Source of the DNA: CBDAQR01 sp965199055
GTDB lineage: Bacteria > Pseudomonadota > Gammaproteobacteria > Pseudomonadales > Halieaceae
Direction: 5' to 3'
DNA length: 64,000 nucleotides
Assembly: GCA_965199055.1 (NCBI GenBank)
Contig: CBDAQR010000003.1
Span: 1,426,001 to 1,490,000 of the forward strand
Shown: piece by piece, positions 54,116-63,463 of the stretch
How positions within the stretch are numbered: position 1 is the stretch's first letter
Layout of the letters: each line of letters opens with the position of its first letter
Position numbers and translations under genes: made by a program
Notes under the pieces: generated by a model
What the model was told of the DNA's origin: nothing
Databases searched by the model: none
Seen by the model: only the letters and a program-made list of their open reading frames with translations

Positions 54116-55506
54116 GCGCTCGCTACCTTGTCCGTGTTGAAGACCTTCTCTGCGGTGAAGATCTTGTTTGGGTTAAGAATATTATTGGGATCCAGCATTC
54201 GCTTCATGCCATACATCAGCTGCAGTTCCGGCTCGGACCGGCTGCAGTCCAGGTGGCCCCGCTTCATGATACCGACGCCATGCTCTGCGGATACAGAGCC
54301 GCGAAACTCGTCAATCAGTTCGTACACGGCATCTTCGATCTTGCCCTTATCAAACTGCTCCGGATCGCCACTACCTAGCATCAAATGCAAATTGGAGTCG
54401 CCCAGGTGCCCGAAGGTGATATTGATCGGATCGGGGACGGTCGTCATAAACTGCTCGACGCCCGCCACGAAATCGGGCATGCGATCGACCGTCACACTCA
54501 CATCAAACAGCGCCAGAGATCCCATCTCGAGAAAGCCCAGCACGTCGTCTCGAATCTCCCAGATCGCCTTGCGTTCACTGTCCGATTTAGCGATCACGGC
54601 ATCGACGATAAGCTCCTGCGCCAGCGCTTCACCTAGCACTGCTTCGAAGCCATCATGATCCTCTTCTGGACGCGAACCGAGTGTTTCGACTATCACGTAA
54701 AATGGATAGCCGTGCGCTAGCGGCTGCGGATGCAAACCACCCTCCCGCGTCACCTCTTCATAGAATGAGGGCCACATACATTCAAATGCACTCAGTGTGC
54801 CGGCGGTATTCGCATCGACCCAATTGAGCAGTTTGCTCACGCTTTCAAAATCATTACACGCGACCAGTGCAGTATTCTGGGAGCGCGGCAGGGGACGCAG
54901 CCGCACCACCACCTTGGTGATAACGCCGAGAGTCCCCTCGGCACCAATAAACCATTGCTTCAGGTCGTAACCCGTATTGTTTTTTAGCATTTTATTGAGA
55001 TTAGAAATCACGGTGCCATCGGCCAGCACGACCTCAAGCCCCAGCACCATGTCGCGCATCATGCCGTAGCGAATGACCCGGTTACCCCCCGCATTCGTGG
55101 ACACGTTCCCGCCTACGGTAGCCGAGCCATGGGCACCCAGGTCCAGCGGCAACAGCAAACCCTTCTCTTCGCAGGCCTCTGCAGCCACTTGCAAAATACA
55201 GCCCGCCTGAACCGTACAGGTCCGGTTGACCTCGTCGATCTCTTCGATGGCATTCATGCGCTCGAGCGACAATCCTAGTTCACCGGCTTCGGTTTCATTC
55301 AGACCATCAACCAGCCCGGTTTTTCCTGCCCAGGGAATTAGCGCCTGCCCCGCTGCGTTGCAAAGACGCAGAACGGAAGAGACTTCTTCGGTAGAGCTGG
55401 GCTTGAGCACAATATCGGGCCAGGCGGGATGAGGTTCCTCCCTCACGCCCTTTTCACCCAGCAAATCGCGCAGCTGAGCCAGCAGTTCGGGGTTTGGTGC
55501 TCCCAT
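54112..55506 (-). CDS. FAD-linked 2-hydroxyacid dehydrogenase (GlcD/D-lactate type)
   Basis: 464 residues. The FAD-binding part has IPWAGKTGLVDGLNE, the PLDLGAHGSATVGGNVSTNAGG-like stretch (GSATVGGNVSTNAGG) and NTGYDLKQWFIGAEGTLG; the C-terminal oxidase part ends with FGHLGDSNLHL and SAEHGVGIMKRGHL. It oxidises a D-2-hydroxyacid to the 2-oxoacid. The coupled TPP enzyme could then use that 2-oxoacid. The substrate cannot be told by eye. Confidence 0.9.
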   Translation of the reverse strand: MGAPNPELLAQLRDLLGEKGVREEPHPAWPDIVLKPSSTEEVSSVLRLCNAAGQALIPWAGKTGLVDGLNETEAGELGLSLERMNAIEEIDEVNRTCTVQAGCILQVAAEACEEKGLLLPLDLGAHGSATVGGNVSTNAGGNRVIRYGMMRDMVLGLEVVLADGTVISNLNKMLKNNTGYDLKQWFIGAEGTLGVITKVVVRLRPLPRSQNTALVACNDFESVSKLLNWVDANTAGTLSAFECMWPSFYEEVTREGGLHPQPLAHGYPFYVIVETLGSRPEEDHDGFEAVLGEALAQELIVDAVIAKSDSERKAIWEIRDDVLGFLEMGSLALFDVSVTVDRMPDFVAGVEQFMTTVPDPINITFGHLGDSNLHLMLGSGDPEQFDKGKIEDAVYELIDEFRGSVSAEHGVGIMKRGHLDCSRSEPELQLMYGMKRMLDPNNILNPNKIFTAEKVFNTDKVASA

Positions 55507-55526
55507 GGAATGCTTCCAGGTGACTA

Positions 55527-57134
55527 TCAGGTAATACGTGGCACTGAGTTTAGCAGGGTTTTGGTGTACTCGTGCTGGGGGTTGGTGAGGATTTGCTCGG
55601 CACTACCCTGCTCCACCAACTTACCCATTTGCATCACGCCTACGTAGTGCGCCAAGGTCGGAATGATGGACAGATCGTGAGTGATAAAAAGATAGGAACA
55701 ATCAAACTCGCGCTGCAACTCTTGCAGCAGGTCCAGCACCTCAGAGCGAATCGAGACATCCAAGGCACTGGTCGGCTCATCGCAGATCACTAGCTGCGGT
55801 TCCACCGCCAAGGCTCTTGCGATGGCGACACGCTGCAACTGACCGCCGGAGAATTCATGGGGATAACGAACGTGCATATCCGGGTCCAGTTGCACCCGTT
55901 CCAATAGCTCGAGCATGCGCTTCTTGCGCTGAGCTGCCTTCATATCGATGCCAAGGCTTTCCATGCCCTCTTCAATAATGCGTCCAACCGTCATACGCGG
56001 ATTCATTGAGGAATAGGGATTCTGGAATATCACCTGAATGCGCTTGCGGAACGGCAACATCTGCAAGCGGGGCAAATCGTTGATGCGCGTACCGCCAAAG
56101 AAGATATCACCGGATGTGGCTGGATTCAGATTGAGAATGGCGCGCCCCAGCGTCGACTTACCACTACCTGATTCCCCAACCAGTGCATAGGTCTCGCCCT
56201 CACCGACCTCCAGGGTGACATCGTCGACGGCGCGGACATAGTCGACCGTGCGCTGCAAGATGCCCTTCTTGATCGGAAAATGCACCTCCACATTCTTCAG
56301 CCGCAACAATGGGACGCTGATCGACAGATTCCGGTAGCGAGTCAGGTCGGGCAAACTCTCGATCAGGCGCTTGCTGTATTCCTGCTGCGGTCGGTGGAAA
56401 AACTGGTAGACGTTACCGCGCTCAATAATCCGGCCCTTGTACATGACCGCGACTTCATCCGCGGTGTTGTTGACCACAGCCATGTCGTGGGTAATCAGTA
56501 ACACGGCCAGATCTCGGCTGCGAGCCAGGTTCTTGATCAGCTCCAGTACCTGCTCCTGTATGGTGACGTCCAAGGCCGTTGTGGGCTCATCCGCAATCAG
56601 GATTTCGGGTTCGCAGGCGAGCGCCATGGCAATCATCACCCGCTGCTGCTGCCCGCCCGAGAGTTCGTGCGGATAGAAGTCATAGCGTTCATCCGGGTCA
56701 GGAATGCCCACTTCATCAAGCAGGTCAACCACACGTTGGCGTAACGCCGCATTCCTCAGCGGGGTATGCAGGCGCAGGGTTTCCGCGATCTGCTTGCCAA
56801 TCTTCTGGACGGGGTTGAGCGCGGTCTGCGCATTTTGAAAAATCATGGAGATACGACGACCGCGCACCGTCTGCATCTGGCTTTCGGTCAGCGCGTATAG
56901 ATCTGTGTCCGGCATCTTGACGTCGCCACCACTAATTTCCAGCGCGTCGGGCAGAAGCCGCATGATCGAAAGCGAGGTCAAGGATTTGCCTGAGCCGGAT
57001 TCACCCACCAGCGCGAACACCTGGCCACCGTAGAGTGTGAACCCTACATCGTCGACCAGCAGCTCGCCGGTCTCTTTGTGGCGAACCTGCAGGCCCTCCA
57101 CCTCCAGGCGACGCATGTCTTCGTATTCTGTCAT
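55527..57134 (-). CDS. Peptide ABC transporter, double ATPase
   Basis: 535 residues holding two complete nucleotide-binding domains, as in YejF. Each has a Walker A (GESGSGKSLTS and GESGSGKSTLG), a signature (LSGGQQQRV and FSGGQLQRV) and Walker B with ADEPTTALD or CDEPTSALD. Each is followed by an oligopeptide-type C-terminal extension. It powers the two permeases encoded just upstream and overlaps the second by 4 bases. Confidence 0.93.
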   Translation of the reverse strand: MTEYEDMRRLEVEGLQVRHKETGELLVDDVGFTLYGGQVFALVGESGSGKSLTSLSIMRLLPDALEISGGDVKMPDTDLYALTESQMQTVRGRRISMIFQNAQTALNPVQKIGKQIAETLRLHTPLRNAALRQRVVDLLDEVGIPDPDERYDFYPHELSGGQQQRVMIAMALACEPEILIADEPTTALDVTIQEQVLELIKNLARSRDLAVLLITHDMAVVNNTADEVAVMYKGRIIERGNVYQFFHRPQQEYSKRLIESLPDLTRYRNLSISVPLLRLKNVEVHFPIKKGILQRTVDYVRAVDDVTLEVGEGETYALVGESGSGKSTLGRAILNLNPATSGDIFFGGTRINDLPRLQMLPFRKRIQVIFQNPYSSMNPRMTVGRIIEEGMESLGIDMKAAQRKKRMLELLERVQLDPDMHVRYPHEFSGGQLQRVAIARALAVEPQLVICDEPTSALDVSIRSEVLDLLQELQREFDCSYLFITHDLSIIPTLAHYVGVMQMGKLVEQGSAEQILTNPQHEYTKTLLNSVPRIT

Positions 57135-58501
57135 TTAGGCGCACTCCCCAGACTGGTGCGCGGATCAAAGGCATCGCGCACTAGATCAGAGAACAGATTG
57201 GTCGCCAGTACCAATACAAACATGAAGAAAAATGCACCTACCAGGGTCCACCATACCGGGGGCTCGCGCGACAGTTCCATGCGCGCTTCGTTAATCATAT
57301 TGCCCCAGCTGGCCATCGAGGGATCAATACCGACCCCGATATAGGAGAGTACCGCCTCAGCAAGCACTAACGCACTGAACTCAAGTACAAAGGTGATCAG
57401 AATGATGTGCACCACGTTGGGCAAGATATGCCGGAAGATTATTCGAATGTTGGTGAGTCCAAAGACCTTCGCCGCTGCCACGTATTCAAGCTGACTGATT
57501 TTAAGGGTCTCGGCCCGGATCAACCGGCACAGCGTTGACCAACTAGTGACCCCCAGAATGAAGCAGAGCGCCACGAAGCGCGCATCTGCCTGCTCCATGC
57601 CGACTTCAAAGAAATCTGGATTCAGGTCGATGTAGACCTGAAACAACAGCACCGAAGCGGCAATCAGCAGAATGCCGGGAATAGAACTGAGGGTGGTATA
57701 GAGGTACTGCACCGCGTCGTCGACCCAGCCCTTGTAATAACCCGCCATCACACCCAGGGTAACGGCGATGGGCAGCATGATTAATGTGGCCAGTGTGCCC
57801 AGCAATACGCCGGTGCGTATGCCCTTGATGCTTTCATAGAGAACGTTACCGCCGGCCTTGCCCGTACCCAACACGTGATAGACCGAGTTGAGCTCGGTGA
57901 GCACGCTCACGACACAGATTATCACTGCCTGGGTAGCCCATGAGGCATACCAGGGATAGGCGCTGCCACGCAGCAGTAACCACTGAGGCAAGATGAGCAG
58001 CACTGCGACCAGCAACCCAAGAGCGAGGCCCTTCATGCCACGCTGAACGATATCGGCGCTGCGATCCTGTGGACTATCGAGATGGGCGCCGCCGTACTGC
58101 AACACCGGGAAATCGCGGATGTCTTCTCCAGCCTCATTCTTAAGGCTTTCCTTCACAAAAGCGTGCGTCGCGAAAGGCGCCGAATAGGTGCGCTCATGGC
58201 GCTCGACAATCTCCATGAATGCCAGATCGAGCGCACTGATGACCCGATTGTCATAGAACACCTGCTCGGTGTCCTGACCGGGCTCCGGCTCCAGTTGCTT
58301 GCGAAAGTGCACCGAGTCGATCAGCGCGACCAGCACATAGGTCATGATCACGGTGAACGTCACCATGCCGAGGCGCGAGCCGAACACCTGTCCCCAGCGC
58401 TCACGGGTCTGCGGATTACGGCGCAAATTCCAGAAAAACAGGGAGATCATGACCACCAGCATGAAGATCAGGGCGTCGGACCATAGCAATACAAACTTCA
58501 T
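57131..58501 (-). CDS. Peptide ABC transporter permease (OppC/YejE type, enlarged)
   Basis: A 456-residue permease. The core (about 225-440) has the EAA loop EYVAAAKVFGLTNIRIIF near 339-355. Ahead of it lies an unusual N-terminal part: helices at about 8-24 and 45-62, a loop of about 90 residues that is probably periplasmic, then helices at about 158-177 and 187-203. Typical OppC proteins are near 300 residues, and YejE about 340. It pairs with the OppB-type permease encoded 8 bases upstream. Confidence 0.9.
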   Translation of the reverse strand: MKFVLLWSDALIFMLVVMISLFFWNLRRNPQTRERWGQVFGSRLGMVTFTVIMTYVLVALIDSVHFRKQLEPEPGQDTEQVFYDNRVISALDLAFMEIVERHERTYSAPFATHAFVKESLKNEAGEDIRDFPVLQYGGAHLDSPQDRSADIVQRGMKGLALGLLVAVLLILPQWLLLRGSAYPWYASWATQAVIICVVSVLTELNSVYHVLGTGKAGGNVLYESIKGIRTGVLLGTLATLIMLPIAVTLGVMAGYYKGWVDDAVQYLYTTLSSIPGILLIAASVLLFQVYIDLNPDFFEVGMEQADARFVALCFILGVTSWSTLCRLIRAETLKISQLEYVAAAKVFGLTNIRIIFRHILPNVVHIILITFVLEFSALVLAEAVLSYIGVGIDPSMASWGNMINEARMELSREPPVWWTLVGAFFFMFVLVLATNLFSDLVRDAFDPRTSLGSAPK

Positions 58502-58509
58502 ACCGGGCC

Positions 58510-59487
58510 CTAACTCAAGCGCACGCGCGGGTCGGCCCAGGTATACGAGATATCCGTGAGCAACAAACCGAGGATGTAAAGGATAGAGCCGATAAATACC
58601 ATGGCGCGCACAATCGCGAAGTCCTGAGACTTGATGGCATCAAGCATGTAACTGCCCAAGCCCGGGATACCGAAGAAGGACTCCATCACCAGGCTGCCCA
58701 TGAATAGCGAAGGAATCAGCACAACCACCCCAGTTAATATAGGTATCAAGGCGTTGGGCAGGATATGCCTGAATAGAATTGCGATCTCGCTGAGGCCTTT
58801 AGCACGAGCGGTACGCACATAATCCTGCTTTGCCTCTTCCAGAAACAGCGTTCGATACCACCTTGCGCCGGCGCCGATACCAGCGATCACGCCCACCACG
58901 ACGGGAAGAATCAGGAACTTCCAGGGATAGCCCTCCTCCGTAAATCCGGAAATAGGCAACAACTTCCAGGTTTTGGCCACCAGATACTGACCGCCGATGA
59001 TATAGAAGAGATAGGAGATGGACATAAGGGAGACAAATACAAGCACCGCCCAGCGATCCAGCCGAGTGGCATGAAACATGACCACCATAAGCGCCACACA
59101 GATATTGACCCAGATACCAATCGCAAAGGTCGGCAGCGCCAACGCCAGGCTGGGCCACATGCGATGCGAGACATCGCTGGTAATGTCGCGCCCACTCTCG
59201 GAGCGACCAAAGTCGAAAGCAAACAGGCGTAAAGACTTGGTGAAGAAAATGGTCTGCGACACTGAGTCTGGGAACTCCTGCTCGCCATCAAAAAACAGCG
59301 GTTTGTCGTAGCCGTTTTCACGCTTCCAGCTCTCAATGGCATCTTCAGTAACATACTTATCGCCCAACTGGCTGCGCGCCATATCGTCTGGGCTATTCAC
59401 CACGAAAAACAACACGAAGGTGAGAATGTTGATGCCGATCAGAATCGGGATCGCGTACAACATCCTGCGCACTATATAGGCCAGCAT
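58510..59487 (-). CDS. Peptide ABC transporter permease (OppB/YejB type)
   Basis: 325 residues: the N-terminal MLAYIVRRMLYAIPILIGI helix, a periplasmic loop and five more helices with the EAA loop YVRTARAKGLSEIAILFRH. The end GLLLTDISYTWADPRVRLS is typical of the OppB family. It follows the binding-protein gene by 3 bases. Confidence 0.93.
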   Translation of the reverse strand: MLAYIVRRMLYAIPILIGINILTFVLFFVVNSPDDMARSQLGDKYVTEDAIESWKRENGYDKPLFFDGEQEFPDSVSQTIFFTKSLRLFAFDFGRSESGRDITSDVSHRMWPSLALALPTFAIGIWVNICVALMVVMFHATRLDRWAVLVFVSLMSISYLFYIIGGQYLVAKTWKLLPISGFTEEGYPWKFLILPVVVGVIAGIGAGARWYRTLFLEEAKQDYVRTARAKGLSEIAILFRHILPNALIPILTGVVVLIPSLFMGSLVMESFFGIPGLGSYMLDAIKSQDFAIVRAMVFIGSILYILGLLLTDISYTWADPRVRLS

Positions 59488-59490
59488 AAT

Positions 59491-61665
59491 CTAGTGGTTG
59501 CCCCTGTTAATCGTGGCTCGCTGTCTGCGCCGATAGGCCGTGACACCCGGCAGCACCAGCGCGGCCACCGCGAGGGTGCCGGCCACCAGCGGCCAAACGA
59601 CCGGTTCGTTCCATTCGCGCTGGCGCTCAGCGCGCAGTTCGTCGTCAATCCGCACATATTGCAGCGTACGTTTGGAAATACCGTGGCGCTTGGTGTTGTG
59701 CACCCACTCGTTGTTCAGGTAGTACTCGATGGGGTGGAAGGCATGCAGCCACACCGCATCGCGCTGCCAGATCTCGATTAACTGATGCACGATCACATCC
59801 CGCTCAGGTCCAGGGTCCATCGAGCGCATTTTCAGAAACAACTCGTCGTATTCCGGGTTCTCGTAATTGGATTTGTTGGGGCCGTCGCAATTACAAACCA
59901 GCGGACTCTCCTTGCTGTACAGCAAAAACAGGAAATTCTCTGGATCGGGGTAGTCCGCCAGCCAGCCGAAAGAAAAAATCTGGCTATTGCCGGTGAGTAG
60001 CTTCTCCCGCGTGCGGTTCCAGTCCGCGGGACGAAACTCGGCTTGCACGCCAATCTTCTGGAACTGACGGCTGATCCAGTTGACCTTGGCATTGGTAATC
60101 GCCTGGGTCTGTACGTCAATAAAAACACGCAGTGGTTCGCCAGTCTCAGCATTGCGGCCATTGGGGTAGCCCGCCTCCGCGAGCAACTGGCGCGCGACAT
60201 CCAACGACTTACGTCGGGGCGCACCATCGACCCAGTCATACATATACTCGTTCATCCCCGGCTCGCCTTCCCGTGAGCCGGAAATTCCCGGTGGCACAAG
60301 TTCCTGCGCCGGGATGATGGCGCTGTTATAAAAGACCTTGCCGAACTCCTCCATGTCGTAGGCTATGCTCAGGGCGCGCCGCAGCTTACGTTTTTCTTCG
60401 GTGTACCCCCCGACTACCGGGTCACGCATATTAAAGCCGTAGTAGTACATGGATGGCTTGAGGTCCCGGGAAATCGTCAGATGGTGATTGCGCATCTCCG
60501 CTGAGAGCTCTACGCCATCTGGACCAATCTCAAAGGCCTGGTCAAAGTAGCCACGGGTTTGCGCGTTTCCTTCCCCTGAACGATCAAAATAGCCCTGCAG
60601 GAACTTGCTCCACATCGGCAGCGGCTCCTTCTCGAGCCGGAATCTCGCCCGATCCACGAAGGGTATCTGTTTGCCGGCGTCCTTCAGGAACCCCGCCTCC
60701 AGGTCACCGGGTGCGCCTTCGGATGGGAAGAAATTGTCACGATAATTGGGATTGCGGACCAGCACGATCTCATTGTTGGGATCGTTCTTCTCCATCATGT
60801 ATGCGCCGCTGCCTACCGGCCACCAATCCAACGTGAGGTTACGTTCTTTGAATCCTGGGTTGTGGTAGAAACGATCGACCTCGCGCGGCACCGGTGAGAA
60901 GAAATGCATGGCTAGCCAGTAGACGAACTGGGGGTAGTGATCATGAATAGTCAGCGTGAAGGTGCGATCGTCGATCACCTCCATACCAATCAAGTCAATC
61001 GTATCCAGGTCGAGCCAGGCCGGCCGCTCCTTCATGTCGGTGATGTTGTAGGTGATGCCGCGAAAGCCATCGATATGCTGGCCCATAAATCCCAGCATGG
61101 GTGACTTGTTGGCGGGATCGGCCAGGCGCTTGACCTGGTATACGAAATCTTCCGGCATCACCCGCCGCGACCCTGTTTCCGGAAAATCCGGGATTTCACG
61201 GTACTGGGAGGACTCCTCAGCCGTCTCAAACAGGTACAAAGGCTTGCCGTTCTCGTCCTTGGCAAATGCCGGGTGCGGTTGATAGTAGAGATCGTCCCGC
61301 AGGGTCATCGTATAGCGCGTGTAAGAGATATCCGGGGAGCCCTTGGGAACGGGACGCCGTTTACGGTCAAAGTGCTCATAAGTGGGCATCGATTCGAGCG
61401 CCAGGGGAATCAATTCATAGGGGCGCTTCAGAAAGTGATAGCCCAGCGGCTGCTCGTAGATCTGCTGGATAAACAGTGATTCATCATTGGCGTATGACTG
61501 GGCGGGATCGAGGTGCTTGGGTGGCTGCCCCCACATCATGGAGTAATAGGTGGACTCACCGTCGAGGCCAGGGGCGTTCGGATCGTTCCAGGCGCTATCG
61601 CCACACCCCATAAGCAACAGGGCCGGCAGGAGGCCGACCCCGATCAGTTTTCTAACACTCGACAT
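59491..61665 (-). CDS. Peptide-binding lipoprotein of the ABC transporter, with C-terminal membrane helix
   Basis: 724 residues from ATG 61665; the frame opens at 61839 but that would run 137 bases into the peptidase gene. A lipoprotein signal ends LLLMGCGD. The body is an SBP family 5 protein (DPAQSYANDESLFIQQIYE, then VDRFYHNPGF and RRALSIAYDMEEFG). Unusually, the last residues form a membrane helix (about 689-710) followed by a basic tail, YRRRQR. So the protein is probably fixed to the membrane at both ends. It heads the transporter operon. Confidence 0.9.
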   Translation of the reverse strand: MSSVRKLIGVGLLPALLLMGCGDSAWNDPNAPGLDGESTYYSMMWGQPPKHLDPAQSYANDESLFIQQIYEQPLGYHFLKRPYELIPLALESMPTYEHFDRKRRPVPKGSPDISYTRYTMTLRDDLYYQPHPAFAKDENGKPLYLFETAEESSQYREIPDFPETGSRRVMPEDFVYQVKRLADPANKSPMLGFMGQHIDGFRGITYNITDMKERPAWLDLDTIDLIGMEVIDDRTFTLTIHDHYPQFVYWLAMHFFSPVPREVDRFYHNPGFKERNLTLDWWPVGSGAYMMEKNDPNNEIVLVRNPNYRDNFFPSEGAPGDLEAGFLKDAGKQIPFVDRARFRLEKEPLPMWSKFLQGYFDRSGEGNAQTRGYFDQAFEIGPDGVELSAEMRNHHLTISRDLKPSMYYYGFNMRDPVVGGYTEEKRKLRRALSIAYDMEEFGKVFYNSAIIPAQELVPPGISGSREGEPGMNEYMYDWVDGAPRRKSLDVARQLLAEAGYPNGRNAETGEPLRVFIDVQTQAITNAKVNWISRQFQKIGVQAEFRPADWNRTREKLLTGNSQIFSFGWLADYPDPENFLFLLYSKESPLVCNCDGPNKSNYENPEYDELFLKMRSMDPGPERDVIVHQLIEIWQRDAVWLHAFHPIEYYLNNEWVHNTKRHGISKRTLQYVRIDDELRAERQREWNEPVVWPLVAGTLAVAALVLPGVTAYRRRQRATINRGNH

Positions 61666-61702
61666 GGCGCGGATTATGCGGTGCGCCGCCTGAGGATACA
61701 AC

Positions 61703-63409
61703 TTATTCGGCGCGCGCAGCGCTCGTTTCATCGCGTTTGGCCTTAAACTCGGTGCCCTCGCTCCAATTGGGCCAATCGCGACTATTGGCCAGTGCCTCAG
61801 CGATACCAAAGAACAGCATCGCATCCTCAGCGGCGCCACTCATATCCCAGTCTGGCGAATAATCATCGGTGACCTTGTGATAGTCGTTCGCGACATAGGC
61901 GTCGAGCTGCGCCTGACCCCAGGCCCTGCCGCGCTCGCGACTGTCGGTCGCCGTTGTCAGGTAGAGCGCGGGCACGCCCTCTTTGGCAAAACTGAAGTGA
62001 TCTGAGCGGTAGTAATAACCCTTTTCAGGGTTGGGCTCCGACACCACAACACGATCCTGGGCATCGGCTTGCACGCGCAGATAGTTATCCAAATCGCTAT
62101 TACCGAAACCGACAATGGCCACATCTTTGGTGCGCCCGTCGAAGGAGTAAACCCCATCCATATTCAGGTTGGCGACGGTGGTGGCATTGGGATAGAGCGG
62201 GTTCTGCGCGTAGTACATCGAACCTAACAGACCAAACTCCTCGGCCGTGACCGCCAGGAACACGAGACTCCGCTCATAGGGACCGCTCGCCACGTGTTGA
62301 CGCGCCAAACCCACCAAGGCTGCCGTGCCGGAAGCGTTGTCTACGGCACCGTTGAAGACCTGGTCGGGCGCGCCGTCTTTGCCGGGCAACTTGCCGAAGT
62401 GGTCCCAATGAGAACTGTAGACAACGGATTCATCGGGATACTGGGTGCCGGGGAGGACGCCTACCACATTGCGGCTAAGCGATTCACCTTTAGCCAGGCG
62501 AAGGTCAATGGATGCGGTGAGATCGCCCAGCGGCACGGCTTTAAAGCCCGGCTTCTGCGCCGCGGACTTCAGCTCCTGGAAATCCAGACCTACCTGGGCC
62601 ATCAAGTCCGCAGCCACTTCATGGGAAATCCAGCCTTCAATGCCCACCGCGCCCATGTTGTTATCATCGGCGGTGATTCCCAGCGTATGGCCCGTGAAAC
62701 CCAGCTCCACCACCGCCCAGGGATAACCGGCAGGATCGGTTTCATGCACGATCAGCAGCGCTGCCGCGCCTTGCCTCGCTGCCTCTTCGTACTTATAGGT
62801 CCAGCGACCGTAGTAGGTCATGGTATTGCCATTAAACAGCTCGGGGTCCTGAGTCGCGAAGCCAGGGTCGTTCACCAGAACAACCACCGTCTTACCGGTG
62901 ACATCCACGCCCTCGTAATCGTTCCAGCCGCGCTCGGGTGCGTTAATACCGTACCCCGCAAATACCAGCGGCGAATCGACCAGTTCCACGCGCTCAACCT
63001 GCTGCGTCGTGCGGGCAGTAAAGTCTTTGGCAAAGGCGAGTGCCGCCTCAAAATTCGCACCACGAATTTCAAGCCCCGTCGGTATCGGCGTGGTGGTGGT
63101 AATAGGCACATCCTGGTACCAGGAATCGCCATTGCCGGGTTGCAGACCCACCGCCTCAAATTGCTCCGCAAGATAAGCAATGGTGAGCTCTTCGCCACGG
63201 GTCGCCGGCGCCCTCCCCTCAAACTCATCGGAAGCCAAAACAGCGGTGTGCTGATGCAGATCCGCTTCCATCTGCGCCATGGGTCCCATAACGGCAGTAT
63301 CAGCAGCGCTAGGGGCAGCGGGTGTAAGAGCTTGTGAGGTGTCTGCAGCTTTATCTCCGCAAGCAACGAGGGTTAAAGTGATTACGCCAGTGAGGATTAG
63401 CCTGTTCAT
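61703..63409 (-). CDS. M28-family metallopeptidase lipoprotein
   Basis: 568 residues with lipobox LTLVACGD. A protease-associated domain (about 140-260) sits ahead of the M28 catalytic core, whose zinc ligands appear in order: SSHWDHFGK, GAVDNASGTAAL, VTAEEFGLLGS, NMDGVYSF and YRSDHFSFAKEGVPAL. All are intact, so it is likely an active aminopeptidase in the cell envelope, producing free amino acids or shorter peptides for the transporters on either side. Its stop lies 37 bases before the binding-protein gene. Confidence 0.93.
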   Translation of the reverse strand: MNRLILTGVITLTLVACGDKAADTSQALTPAAPSAADTAVMGPMAQMEADLHQHTAVLASDEFEGRAPATRGEELTIAYLAEQFEAVGLQPGNGDSWYQDVPITTTTPIPTGLEIRGANFEAALAFAKDFTARTTQQVERVELVDSPLVFAGYGINAPERGWNDYEGVDVTGKTVVVLVNDPGFATQDPELFNGNTMTYYGRWTYKYEEAARQGAAALLIVHETDPAGYPWAVVELGFTGHTLGITADDNNMGAVGIEGWISHEVAADLMAQVGLDFQELKSAAQKPGFKAVPLGDLTASIDLRLAKGESLSRNVVGVLPGTQYPDESVVYSSHWDHFGKLPGKDGAPDQVFNGAVDNASGTAALVGLARQHVASGPYERSLVFLAVTAEEFGLLGSMYYAQNPLYPNATTVANLNMDGVYSFDGRTKDVAIVGFGNSDLDNYLRVQADAQDRVVVSEPNPEKGYYYRSDHFSFAKEGVPALYLTTATDSRERGRAWGQAQLDAYVANDYHKVTDDYSPDWDMSGAAEDAMLFFGIAEALANSRDWPNWSEGTEFKAKRDETSAARAE

Positions 63410-63463
63410 TTGCAGATGTCCTTATTATGATGCGGCGACTATAACAAAATTCGGATTGGTATT

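Noticed and set aside
61666..61839. Longer start for the peptide-binding protein
   Set aside because: It would overlap the M28 gene by 137 bases and place 58 non-signal residues before a clear lipoprotein signal.
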